64,000 nucleotides of DNA from Fibrella rubiginis (lineage in GTDB: Bacteria; Bacteroidota; Bacteroidia; Cytophagales; Spirosomataceae). The stretch spans positions 186,001-250,000 of the forward strand of contig NZ_JAFMYV010000008.1 in the NCBI RefSeq assembly GCF_017353185.1, read 5' to 3'. Within the stretch, counting starts at the first letter, position 1, and each line of letters begins with the position of its first letter. The notes below the pieces were generated by a model. The model had not been told where the DNA came from. It was given only the letters and a program-made list of their open reading frames with translations, and did not search any database. Below, piece after piece: positions 33,184-41,179 of the stretch. The position numbers and the translations under genes are program-made.

Positions 33184-34695
33184 TTACGCAATTACGCCTT
33201 TTACCACTTTCCCCGCTACGTCGGTCAACCGGAACGGGCGGCCCTGGAAATGGTAGGTGAGCTTGGTATGATCAAAGCCCATCTGGTGAAGAATCGTGGC
33301 CTGGAGGTCGTGGATATGTACTTTGTCTTTTACGGCATAGTAACCGATGGGGTCCGTTTCGCCATAGGATAGTCCTTTTTTCAGACCGCCGCCCGCCATG
33401 AACACGGTGAATGCGTCGAGGTGATGGTCGCGGCCGTGGAAAGATTGTGTTTGTCCGTCGCGGTTTTCCTGCATGGGTGTCCGACCAAATTCGCCCCCCC
33501 ATACCACTAATGTATCGTCGAGCATGCCGCGCTGTTTCAAATCGTTGATGAGGGCCGCCACGGCCTGATCCGACTCTTTACATTTCATCTGCAAACCAAT
33601 ATCTACCGACGTGTCTTTGCTGGTACCGTGGGTGTCCCACCCCCAGTCGAATAGTTGCACAAAGCGTACACCTCGCTCAACCAATCGTCTTGCCAGCAGG
33701 CAGTTACGGGCAAACGAACCTTTCTTCGGGTCAACGCCGTAGGCATCCAGTATGTACTGCGGTTCGCCCGAAATAGCCATCGCGTCGGGCACGGAGGTCT
33801 GCATTTTGAAGGCCATTTCATACTGCGAAATGCGCGTCAGAATTTCCGGGTCTTTAGCGGCCTCATACTCCTGCTGATTAATCTGGTTAATAGCCTCAAT
33901 CGTCTGCTTCCGAATGTCGCGCGGCATGCCGTTGGGGTCCGACACGTAGAGCACGGGGTCGCCGTCGGTGCGGCACTGCACGCCCTGATACACCGTGGGC
34001 AAAAAGCCGCTGCCCCACACCGACTTACCCGCGTCGGGCTGTTTGCCACCAGAGGCCAGCACGATGAAGCCGGGCAGGTTATCGTTCTCAGAACCAAGCC
34101 CATACGTCACCCACGACCCCATGCTGGGCCTTCCCAGCCGCGCCGAACCCGTGTGCATCAGCAACTGCGCCGGAGCGTGATTAAACTGGTCGGTATGCAT
34201 GGATTTAATAAACGTCAGCTCATCGGCAACGGTCTGCAAATGAGGCATGTAATCGCTGATCCATGCGCCCGACTGCCCATGCTGCCGGAAGTTGGCCGTT
34301 GACCCCAGCATCTTGGGCACCCCCCGGATGAAGGCAAATTTTTTGCCCGTCAACAGTTCCTGCGGACAGTCTTTGCCGTTATACTTCATCAGTTCGGGTT
34401 TGTAGTCAAACAGTTCCAACTGACTCGGCGACCCGGCCATATGGATGTAGATCACCCGCTTGGCCTTCGGCGCAAACTGCGACAGCCGGGGGTCCATGGG
34501 TGCGGCCATCGGGTCATAATCGGCGTTGGCGAGGCTGGCGGCTACTTTCTCGTCGCGGCCAAAGAGGCTCCCGCAGCTACCCAGAATAGAGCCAAGCGCC
34601 ATGGCTCCCAGGCCCGTTGAGCAGGTCTGTAGAAAATGACGCCGTGTGTCGCGTTGCAGGGCCGCCTGTTGAAGTTCTTGCTGGAGCTTGTTCAT
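33184..34695 (-). CDS. DUF1501 protein (sulfatase/phosphatase-like fold)
   Basis: A 503-residue exported protein. TRRHFLQ at 18-24 is a Tat motif and LGSILGSC ends in a potential lipobox cysteine (C41). DUF1501 landmarks: KRVIYIHMAGSPSQLELFDY, KPELMKYNGKDCP, SMHTDQFNHAPAQLLMHTG, VRFVQLFDWGWDTHG, and VVWGGEFGRTPM followed by GRDHHLDAFT. The domain is distantly related to alkaline-phosphatase/sulfatase folds (established), but no reaction is known. Its ATG overlaps the last base of the DUF1553 gene by one base. In Planctomycetes these two families are nearly always adjacent. Confidence 0.92.
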   Translation of the reverse strand: MNKLQQELQQAALQRDTRRHFLQTCSTGLGAMALGSILGSCGSLFGRDEKVAASLANADYDPMAAPMDPRLSQFAPKAKRVIYIHMAGSPSQLELFDYKPELMKYNGKDCPQELLTGKKFAFIRGVPKMLGSTANFRQHGQSGAWISDYMPHLQTVADELTFIKSMHTDQFNHAPAQLLMHTGSARLGRPSMGSWVTYGLGSENDNLPGFIVLASGGKQPDAGKSVWGSGFLPTVYQGVQCRTDGDPVLYVSDPNGMPRDIRKQTIEAINQINQQEYEAAKDPEILTRISQYEMAFKMQTSVPDAMAISGEPQYILDAYGVDPKKGSFARNCLLARRLVERGVRFVQLFDWGWDTHGTSKDTSVDIGLQMKCKESDQAVAALINDLKQRGMLDDTLVVWGGEFGRTPMQENRDGQTQSFHGRDHHLDAFTVFMAGGGLKKGLSYGETDPIGYYAVKDKVHIHDLQATILHQMGFDHTKLTYHFQGRPFRLTDVAGKVVKGVIA

Positions 34696-37469
34696 CAGTC
34701 TTTGGTTATGACCTCATCTAAATTCATCATCGCGTTGGCTGTAACCGTCAGCGCGGCTTGTTTGGGCGAGGCGGTGGCACTGGCCAGGAGCTTACCCGCT
34801 TCGGCAGGATTTTGGGCGTAATACACTTCCGTATCCTGGTACAATTTGGTCAGTATAGCCAGTTTTTTAGGGGCTAGCTCACGAAGCATAAGCCGGTGAA
34901 AACCGGCCTGTAGCTGTTGAGCAGGCGTTTTTCCGTGGATTGCCATGTAGTCGGCGAGGCGCTGGGCAGCTTCTACGTAGACGGGGTCGTTGAGCGTGAC
35001 TAGTGCTTGCAAAGGCGTGTTGGTGCGCAGTCGACGGATCTGGCAAAACTCGCGACTGGGACTATCAAACGTGATCATCGAGGGGTACGGAGCTGTGCGT
35101 TTCCAATAGGTATACAAAGCCCGGCGGTGCGCGTCTTCTCCTTTGGCAAGCACCCACGATTCGCCGCTGTAGGGTGACTGCCAGATGCCATCGGGCTGCA
35201 TGGGCATCACGCTGGGACCATACATTTTCCGGCTTAGTAGCCCGCTGACGACCAGCGCCTGATCGCGCACCTGTTCTGCCGCCAGACGCACCCGTGGCCC
35301 ACGGGCGAAGTAGTGGTTGTAAGGGTCTTCGCGCACCAGCTGTTTGGTCACATCCGACCGTTGGCGATAGGTGCTGGAGAGGACAATCCGCTTCAGGAGC
35401 GCCTTCATTTTCCATCCGTCTTCCTGCACAAACGTCGTTGCCAGCCAGTCGAGGAGTTCGCGATGGGTGGGCTGAATGCCCTGTGTACCCATATCTTCCA
35501 CAGTTTCGACCAGGCCCGTGCCAAAAAGCTGTTCCCAGAACCGGTTTACGGCCACGCGGGCAGTGAGCGGGTGGTCGGGGCGGGTCATCCATTGTGCCAG
35601 ACCCAGGCGATTTCGGGGTAATTTCTGGCCATCTACATCCATCGGCGGCAGCGAATGCGGCACGTCGGGTTGCACTTCCTTGCCCGGCGTGAGCCAGCTT
35701 CCCCGCGTAAACACGTGCGTTTTTCGGGCCAGATCACCCTGCCCGTCCAGCATAATCGGCGTTTGTTCGGGATGGGTATTCAGCAAACTCAGCAACGTGG
35801 CTTCGGCTTGTGGGGCCAGGGCAGGCTGGAACGACACCCACTTAATCATGACCCAGTCTTTGGGTTTTGTCGGGCTGTTCAGCGACAGGAAAAGGGTGTG
35901 CCTGCCCGCAACGTTTGGCAACGAAATTACCTGCACCGAGTCTTTCCACTGATTACCTGTTTTCGGCGCCATCGCTGTAGCCAGCACCCGTCCGGCGGGG
36001 TTGTCGAGCCGGAACGTTAACTGGGCATCAGGAGCCGACGTACCCCAGGCCAGGTAGAGCCGGGTACGACCGGTCAGGGTTACGTTTTTGAGTCGGGCCG
36101 TGCCTTTATCCATAATGCCGAAAAACTTGGCATCGAGCAGAGCCGCGTTCTGGTGCTGGTCAAAATCGTGCGAATTGATCTTAGGCTCCATTGTTCGGGC
36201 CAGCAGTTCCACACGCCTGGCTTCAGCGTTGGCGCGGCTACGGTCGGGGCAGGTCTTTTGCACAAACGATCTCAGCTGCACCAGTTTGGCCGAATCGGCT
36301 CCTTTGTAGAATCGCAACGTGGGGGTGTCGGTGGTGACGTCTTCGTCGCGGGCGTTATTGAAAAACGCCATGTACTTGTAGTATTCGTCGTGCCGAAACG
36401 GGTCGTATGGGTGGCTGTGGCACTGTACGCAACCAAAAGTGGTGCCCTGAAACACGTCCCAGGTAGTATTGACCCGGTCAATGACCGAGGCCACGCGAAA
36501 TTCTTCGTCCTGGGTGCCGCCCTCGTCGTTGTTCATGGTGTTCCGGTGGAAGCCCGTGGCAATAAACTGCTCGTCGGTAGCCTGGGGCATCAGATCGCCG
36601 GCCAGTTGTTCGGTCAGGAACTGGTCATACGGTTTGTCGGAATTGAACGCTTTGATGAGGTAATCGCGGTACCGCCAGATGCTTCGTCCGGGGTCGCGCT
36701 CGTAGCCCTTGGTATCGGCATAGCGGGCAAGGTCGAGCCACATGCCTGCCCATTTTTCGCCAAACGCCGGCGAGGCCAGCAGGCGGTCGACCAGCTTTTC
36801 ATACGCCCGTGGCGAAGCGTCATGCAGAAATGCACTGGCTTCGGCTTCGGTGGGGGGTAACCCGGTCAGATCGAGGCTCACACGCCGGAGCAGCGTGGCC
36901 TTATCGGCAATGGTCGCGGGCATAAGCGTACCGCCACCGGGGGCTTCGGTCGTGTGCAGTTTGGCAATGACAAAGCGGTCGATCTCGTTGGTAGACCAGT
37001 CCGTTTCGGGGTGATTAGTGAGGCCCATTCGGCTCCAGATCGTGCCAACGCTGGGCACAGACGGGGTTTCCGGTGTTTGGTAGGCCCAATGGTCGCCCCA
37101 CTCGGCTCCCTGGTCAATCCATTTTCTGAGCGTCTCGATATCCTCCGGTTTCATGGGTGGACCGTCCAGCGGCATTCGTTCGTCGGGGTCAGTAGCGGTG
37201 AGGCGTCGGATCAGCTCACTCTTGTCGGCATCGCCGGGAACAATGGCCGGGTGACCCGATTTGGCCGGGGCAAAGGCTTCTTCTTTAAAGAGCAGCGAAA
37301 AGTTGGACGCTTTTTTCACGCCCCCGTGGCAGGTAATGCAGCTTTTATTCAGAATGGGCTTAACCTGCGTGTTGAAATCGACTTTCTCGCCAAAACCGCC
37401 CAATAGCGAAAATGACGACAACGCCACCACCGCACCTGTTGCACTCATCACCAGCCACCTTGCTTTCAT
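34695..37469 (-). CDS. Planctomycete-type cytochrome with DUF1549/DUF1553 domains
   Basis: A 924-residue exported protein, first gene of the block. After the signal segment (residues 1-26) comes a PSCyt1 cytochrome c domain with haem motif CITCH (C44-H48). DUF1549 follows (LRRVSLDLTGLPPTEAEASA, LASPAFGEKWAGMWLDLARY), with a second CxxCH in FGCVQCHSHPYDP at about 345. A beta-sandwich region (about 430-560) precedes DUF1553 (NRLGLAQWMTRPDHPLTARV, VNRFWEQLFGTGLVETVED). These proteins are very abundant in Planctomycetes and present in Cytophagales; function is unproven but often discussed in connection with polysaccharide breakdown. Translationally coupled to the DUF1501 gene. Confidence 0.92.
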   Translation of the reverse strand: MKARWLVMSATGAVVALSSFSLLGGFGEKVDFNTQVKPILNKSCITCHGGVKKASNFSLLFKEEAFAPAKSGHPAIVPGDADKSELIRRLTATDPDERMPLDGPPMKPEDIETLRKWIDQGAEWGDHWAYQTPETPSVPSVGTIWSRMGLTNHPETDWSTNEIDRFVIAKLHTTEAPGGGTLMPATIADKATLLRRVSLDLTGLPPTEAEASAFLHDASPRAYEKLVDRLLASPAFGEKWAGMWLDLARYADTKGYERDPGRSIWRYRDYLIKAFNSDKPYDQFLTEQLAGDLMPQATDEQFIATGFHRNTMNNDEGGTQDEEFRVASVIDRVNTTWDVFQGTTFGCVQCHSHPYDPFRHDEYYKYMAFFNNARDEDVTTDTPTLRFYKGADSAKLVQLRSFVQKTCPDRSRANAEARRVELLARTMEPKINSHDFDQHQNAALLDAKFFGIMDKGTARLKNVTLTGRTRLYLAWGTSAPDAQLTFRLDNPAGRVLATAMAPKTGNQWKDSVQVISLPNVAGRHTLFLSLNSPTKPKDWVMIKWVSFQPALAPQAEATLLSLLNTHPEQTPIMLDGQGDLARKTHVFTRGSWLTPGKEVQPDVPHSLPPMDVDGQKLPRNRLGLAQWMTRPDHPLTARVAVNRFWEQLFGTGLVETVEDMGTQGIQPTHRELLDWLATTFVQEDGWKMKALLKRIVLSSTYRQRSDVTKQLVREDPYNHYFARGPRVRLAAEQVRDQALVVSGLLSRKMYGPSVMPMQPDGIWQSPYSGESWVLAKGEDAHRRALYTYWKRTAPYPSMITFDSPSREFCQIRRLRTNTPLQALVTLNDPVYVEAAQRLADYMAIHGKTPAQQLQAGFHRLMLRELAPKKLAILTKLYQDTEVYYAQNPAEAGKLLASATASPKQAALTVTANAMMNLDEVITKD

Positions 37470-37707
37470 AACGCCTACAATCCGGTTAAAACAGCCATTT
37501 CAGTTGATCAACAAAAGGAATATGACCAATTACTTTCGTTATCTGTCTAGCAAATTTCTTATTTATTAACGTAAAAACCCTGTGAATCAGTCGCTTGTGT
37601 GCTGCACTATCTTGACCATGAACTGTCTGATTTTGACCCAGCGACGTACATATTCTACATAACTGGTTACAGGCGAGCCACATACCAGCCTAACCCTCTG
37701 AATCGTT

Positions 37708-37715
37708 TACCTTTG
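37708..37715 (+). promoter_or_regulatory. Probable -7 element TACCTTTG for the M28 peptidase
   Basis: TACCTTTG matches TAnnTTTG and lies 46 bp upstream of ATG 37761, which fixes the start downstream of earlier in-frame ATGs. Confidence 0.6.
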
Positions 37716-37760
37716 CAGTACGCCAGCAGGCTGGCTATTCATCACAATCCTTTCGCGTCC

Positions 37761-39422
37761 ATGCACACATCACGCGCTAGTCGGCTGACTGGCCTTTTGA
37801 TTCTCACCGGGCAGTTGGCCGTGGCACAGGCCCCAGCGGCCAGTGTGGCCACTCCCACTACATCGGCAAGTACCGCTTCATTTGCCAACACCTACGCCCA
37901 GACCGTCTCGGCGGCTGACCTCGAGAAGCACCTGCGTATTCTGGCCGCCGACGACATGGAAGGTCGCGAAACGGGCACCCGTGGCCAGAAAAAGGCTGCC
38001 GCCTACATTGCCGGGCAGTTCGAGAGCTTCGGCCTTGCGCCTGTAGTGAAGCAGGCCGACGGCAAAATGGGCTACCTCCAGCCATTTACCCTCTACAAAA
38101 AAACCTGGGGCGACCTCTACGTCAAAGCCAACGGCAAGAGCTTTGCCTACCTCACCGATTTCCTGGTCAACGGCCTTTTTTCGATTCCCACCGAAACCAA
38201 TTTCGAGACCGTTTTCGTAGGGCACGGCATCACGGGTGAGAAAATCGATGACTACGCCAACCGCGACGTGAAAGGTAAGGCGGTGGTCATGATTGACGGT
38301 GAACCCAAAAACGCCGACGGCACCTCACTCATCAGCGGTACCAAAGACCCCTCGAAATGGGGCCGCCCTGACAGCTATCGCGTGAAACTGACCGCCGCCA
38401 AAGACAAAGGAGCCGCGCAGGTATTCATTATCTCGGCGGCCGACGCGGCGTCGTTTAAGCAAATGCTGGCCGAACGGTCGGCCATGGTGCAGCGGTTCAA
38501 CCGGCTGGGTCTGAAAGCAGGCAACGAAAACACAGGTTCGGTAGGTGCGTTTATAGTCTCGGCCGATATGGGCGCGGCCCTGCTGGGCCAGAAACCCGAC
38601 AAGTTTCGGAAGGCCCTGGAGCAGTCGGTTAATAGCGCGCAGCCGCCTTTCGGGAAGCTGACGGGCAAAGTAGCCGTGAAAGCTGAGCGTAAAGACGAAA
38701 ACGTGCAGACCGAAAACGTGATGGGCTACCTGGAAGGTGGGGACAAGAAAGATGAAGTGTTGGTCATTTCAGGCCACTACGACCACATCGGCATTAATCC
38801 CGACGGGCAAATCAACAATGGCGCCAACGACGACGGTTCGGGTACGGTATCAGTGCTGGAACTGGCGCAGGCATTTGCGAAGGCCAAAGCCGAAGGGCAC
38901 GGTCCCCGGCGTTCGGTACTGTTTCTGACAGTGGTGGGTGAAGAAAAGGGCCTGCTGGGTTCGGAATACTACGCCGATTTTAGCCCTGTGTTCCCCCTGG
39001 AAAAGACCGTGGCCGATTTAAACATCGACATGGTAGGCCGGGTCGATGATTTGCACAAAGACAAATCGCCCAACGATAACTACATCTACGTGATTGGCTC
39101 AGACAAGCTGTCGAGCGATTTGCACAAGATCAGCGAAGCGCAGAACGCCGAACACACGCAGATGGAACTGGACTATAAATACAATGATTCGCAAGACCCG
39201 GAGCGGATTTATTACCGGTCGGATCATTACAATTTCGCGAAGCATAAAATACCCATTATCTTCTATTTCAACGGTTTACACGCCGATTATCACCGCCCTA
39301 CTGACGACGTAGAGAAGATTGATTTCAAGCTGGCCGAAAAAACCGCGCGCCTCGTTTTCTATACCGCCTGGGATATCGCCAACCGCGACGAACGGCTGAA
39401 AGTAGACAGCAACAAGCCGTAG
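37761..39422 (+). CDS. M28-family zinc aminopeptidase, secreted
   Basis: About 553 residues starting at ATG 37761; a TACCTTTG promoter lies between this start and the beginning of the longer open frame. Signal peptide LTGLLILTGQLAVAQA. A PA-type insert (about 160-280) precedes the catalytic M28 domain. Zinc ligands and catalytic residues are visible: H in ISGHYDHIG, D in GANDDGSGT, the EE pair in VVGEEKGLLGS, D in LNIDMVGR, and H in YHRPTDDVEKIDF. It likely removes N-terminal amino acids from peptides in the periplasm or outside the cell. A strong hairpin terminator follows. Confidence 0.92.
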   Translation: MHTSRASRLTGLLILTGQLAVAQAPAASVATPTTSASTASFANTYAQTVSAADLEKHLRILAADDMEGRETGTRGQKKAAAYIAGQFESFGLAPVVKQADGKMGYLQPFTLYKKTWGDLYVKANGKSFAYLTDFLVNGLFSIPTETNFETVFVGHGITGEKIDDYANRDVKGKAVVMIDGEPKNADGTSLISGTKDPSKWGRPDSYRVKLTAAKDKGAAQVFIISAADAASFKQMLAERSAMVQRFNRLGLKAGNENTGSVGAFIVSADMGAALLGQKPDKFRKALEQSVNSAQPPFGKLTGKVAVKAERKDENVQTENVMGYLEGGDKKDEVLVISGHYDHIGINPDGQINNGANDDGSGTVSVLELAQAFAKAKAEGHGPRRSVLFLTVVGEEKGLLGSEYYADFSPVFPLEKTVADLNIDMVGRVDDLHKDKSPNDNYIYVIGSDKLSSDLHKISEAQNAEHTQMELDYKYNDSQDPERIYYRSDHYNFAKHKIPIIFYFNGLHADYHRPTDDVEKIDFKLAEKTARLVFYTAWDIANRDERLKVDSNKP

Positions 39423-39438
39423 GAAGCATTGATAGGCA

Positions 39439-39487
39439 GAAGGGGGCGTCGACGTATAATTGTTATTTATACGTCGACGCCCCCTTC
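39439..39487 (+). terminator. Strong hairpin terminator, 21-bp perfect stem
   Basis: Arms 39439-39459 and 39467-39487 pair perfectly around a 7-nt loop, followed by GCGTTTTT. It lies 17 bp after the stop of the M28 peptidase gene. The stem is much longer than a usual terminator. Confidence 0.8.
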
Positions 39488-39576
39488 GCGTTTTTGCTGG
39501 GTATGCTTAGAAATAATACGGGCAGACATTGAAAGCTTACTTATCCTTGCGAATTTGCGGTTTAAAAACCCCGCAT

Positions 39577-40623
39577 ATGAAGCTATTCTACAGGCTACTT
39601 TTCAGCACTTTATTACTTACTCATACTGCTGTAGCCCAGCAGGCAGATATGTTTCAAACGTACGCCATTGTTAACGTAGATGGGGGTACAGACAGTTATA
39701 GGGCTGGAAACAGAAACGCAGATGGCGCCACCACTTTCAACAACTCCAGCTACGGCATAGCCAACACGTCGATCACGTTGAAAGGGGGTGAAATCAAGAC
39801 ATTCAAGAATAACGGGGGTGACGTGACGGGGGCACGTTTATATTACCGCGTCTATCCAGCAGGTAGTCCGGCAGGAGCATTTACGTTGATCAATCTTCCC
39901 TTTGCTGCCAACCTAAACGGCAGTGGTGACCAAAAGTGGGCCACTACAATGGCCAATATCAACATGGCCACTGGATTACCGGCGGGCAACTACACACTGG
40001 AAGTGTACTGGCAGATTACGACCAACTTAGGTGATCGCTTCGATAGCAACGGTGGTGCCAACGTAAAGGCCTCGTTCACCGTATCGTCAACGACGCTTCC
40101 CGTTACGCTGACGTCATTCAATGCAAAAGCCAATAACCACATGGCCAGCCTGGATTGGGCAACGGCGACTGAGCAGGGCAACGCTTATTTCGACGTGGAA
40201 CGCAGTGCAGACGCCCGATTGTTCGAGCACGTAGGCCGTGTGGAGGGCCGGGGGACTACATCTACTCCTCAGGTGTATAGCTTTTCAGACGAATCGCCCA
40301 GTTTAGGAACCAATTATTACCGACTGCGGCAGGTCGACGCCGATGGCCGGTTTTCGTATTCGCCGGTGCGGGCGGTGCAAATTCGGAGCAATGGCGAACT
40401 GGCTATTTGGGGGAACCCGGCCGCCGAACAACTTGGCGTAGCAGGTCTCGAAGTCGGCTCGACCGTTGACCTGCTCGACCTGAATGGGCAACTCCGCAGT
40501 AGCCAATTGACTAACAATAACCGCTTGCATATTGACGTGCGCAACCTGCCCAGCGGCACGTACCTCCTTCGCGTGGCTGAACCGGCGGGGGTACAATCCA
40601 AGCGCGTGGTTGTGTTGCATTAG
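39577..40623 (+). CDS. Secreted protein with C-terminal type IX secretion sorting domain
   Basis: About 348 residues from ATG 39577 (signal peptide MKLFYRLLFSTLLLTHTAVA). The N-terminal 180 residues are beta-rich with no assigned family. Residues about 190-265 begin LPVTLTSFNAKANNHMASL and continue ATEQGNAYFDVERSADARLF, the fibronectin-like linker often found just before sorting domains. The last 75 residues (IWGNPAAEQLGVAGLEVGST, LLDLNGQL, NLPSGTYLLRVAEPAG, KRVVVLH) are a type A T9SS sorting domain. It is therefore exported by the type IX machine and probably attached to the cell surface. A near-consensus promoter element TATCCTTG lies at 39542-39549. Confidence 0.87.
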   Translation: MKLFYRLLFSTLLLTHTAVAQQADMFQTYAIVNVDGGTDSYRAGNRNADGATTFNNSSYGIANTSITLKGGEIKTFKNNGGDVTGARLYYRVYPAGSPAGAFTLINLPFAANLNGSGDQKWATTMANINMATGLPAGNYTLEVYWQITTNLGDRFDSNGGANVKASFTVSSTTLPVTLTSFNAKANNHMASLDWATATEQGNAYFDVERSADARLFEHVGRVEGRGTTSTPQVYSFSDESPSLGTNYYRLRQVDADGRFSYSPVRAVQIRSNGELAIWGNPAAEQLGVAGLEVGSTVDLLDLNGQLRSSQLTNNNRLHIDVRNLPSGTYLLRVAEPAGVQSKRVVVLH

Positions 40624-40663
40624 CCGCCATCGGGGCGACGCTTCACCCGATAGTAAACACTTC

Positions 40664-40714
40664 ATTAGTACAAAAACGGCCTGCGTGATTTGCGCAGGCC
40701 GTTTTTGTACTAAT
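40664..40714. terminator. Bidirectional-looking hairpin terminator, 22-bp perfect stem
   Basis: Arms 40664-40685 and 40693-40714 are perfect reverse complements with a 7-nt loop. The stem contains GGCCTGCG/CGCAGGCC flanked by A5 and T5 runs, so it can terminate from either side. It follows the T9SS cargo gene by 40 bp. Confidence 0.8.
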
Positions 40715-40782
40715 CCTAACCGCAATGCAACTCTAAATCAGAATTTCGGGTCCTTAGCGTATAATTATCCTGGCTAACAGCT

Positions 40783-41118
40783 ATGAAACTGCTTATCACA
40801 CTCTTCTGCTCAGTACTTGCATCAGCGGGACTTGCCCAGCAAAACTCGACCAAAAATAGAGTTGACTCACTTCGTAACGTAGATAACATGCCTGTTCTGA
40901 GAGACATAGCACACGCCAGAGAGATGCCTACCCGGACAGGTCAGGGAACGGCCATAAATATGCCTACCTACTCAGGCCCTCCTGCATCTGACGAAAACCT
41001 GGCTACGTTTTTAAGAAACTTTGACGTTCCCAAAAACAGCAAGGGGCTTCAGCCTGATTCGTCTAACCGCCCCAATCCCAACGCAGATAAACTTCATCCA
41101 AAAAACCGTAAAAATTAG
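40783..41118 (+). CDS. Small secreted hypothetical protein
   Basis: A 111-residue protein with a signal peptide (MKLLITLFCSVLASAGLAQ). The mature part of about 90 residues is hydrophilic, rich in Asn, Pro, Lys and Ser, and ends KLHPKNRKN, so it is likely unfolded or only partly folded. No family recognised. It stands alone between a terminator and the convergent amidohydrolase gene. Size, signal peptide and base use like its neighbours support a real gene. Confidence 0.65.
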   Translation: MKLLITLFCSVLASAGLAQQNSTKNRVDSLRNVDNMPVLRDIAHAREMPTRTGQGTAINMPTYSGPPASDENLATFLRNFDVPKNSKGLQPDSSNRPNPNADKLHPKNRKN

Positions 41119-41179
41119 CGGGTTGGGTATGTAATGACGTTAGGTCTGGCAATACGCCAATTCGCTGGCTACACTGACA

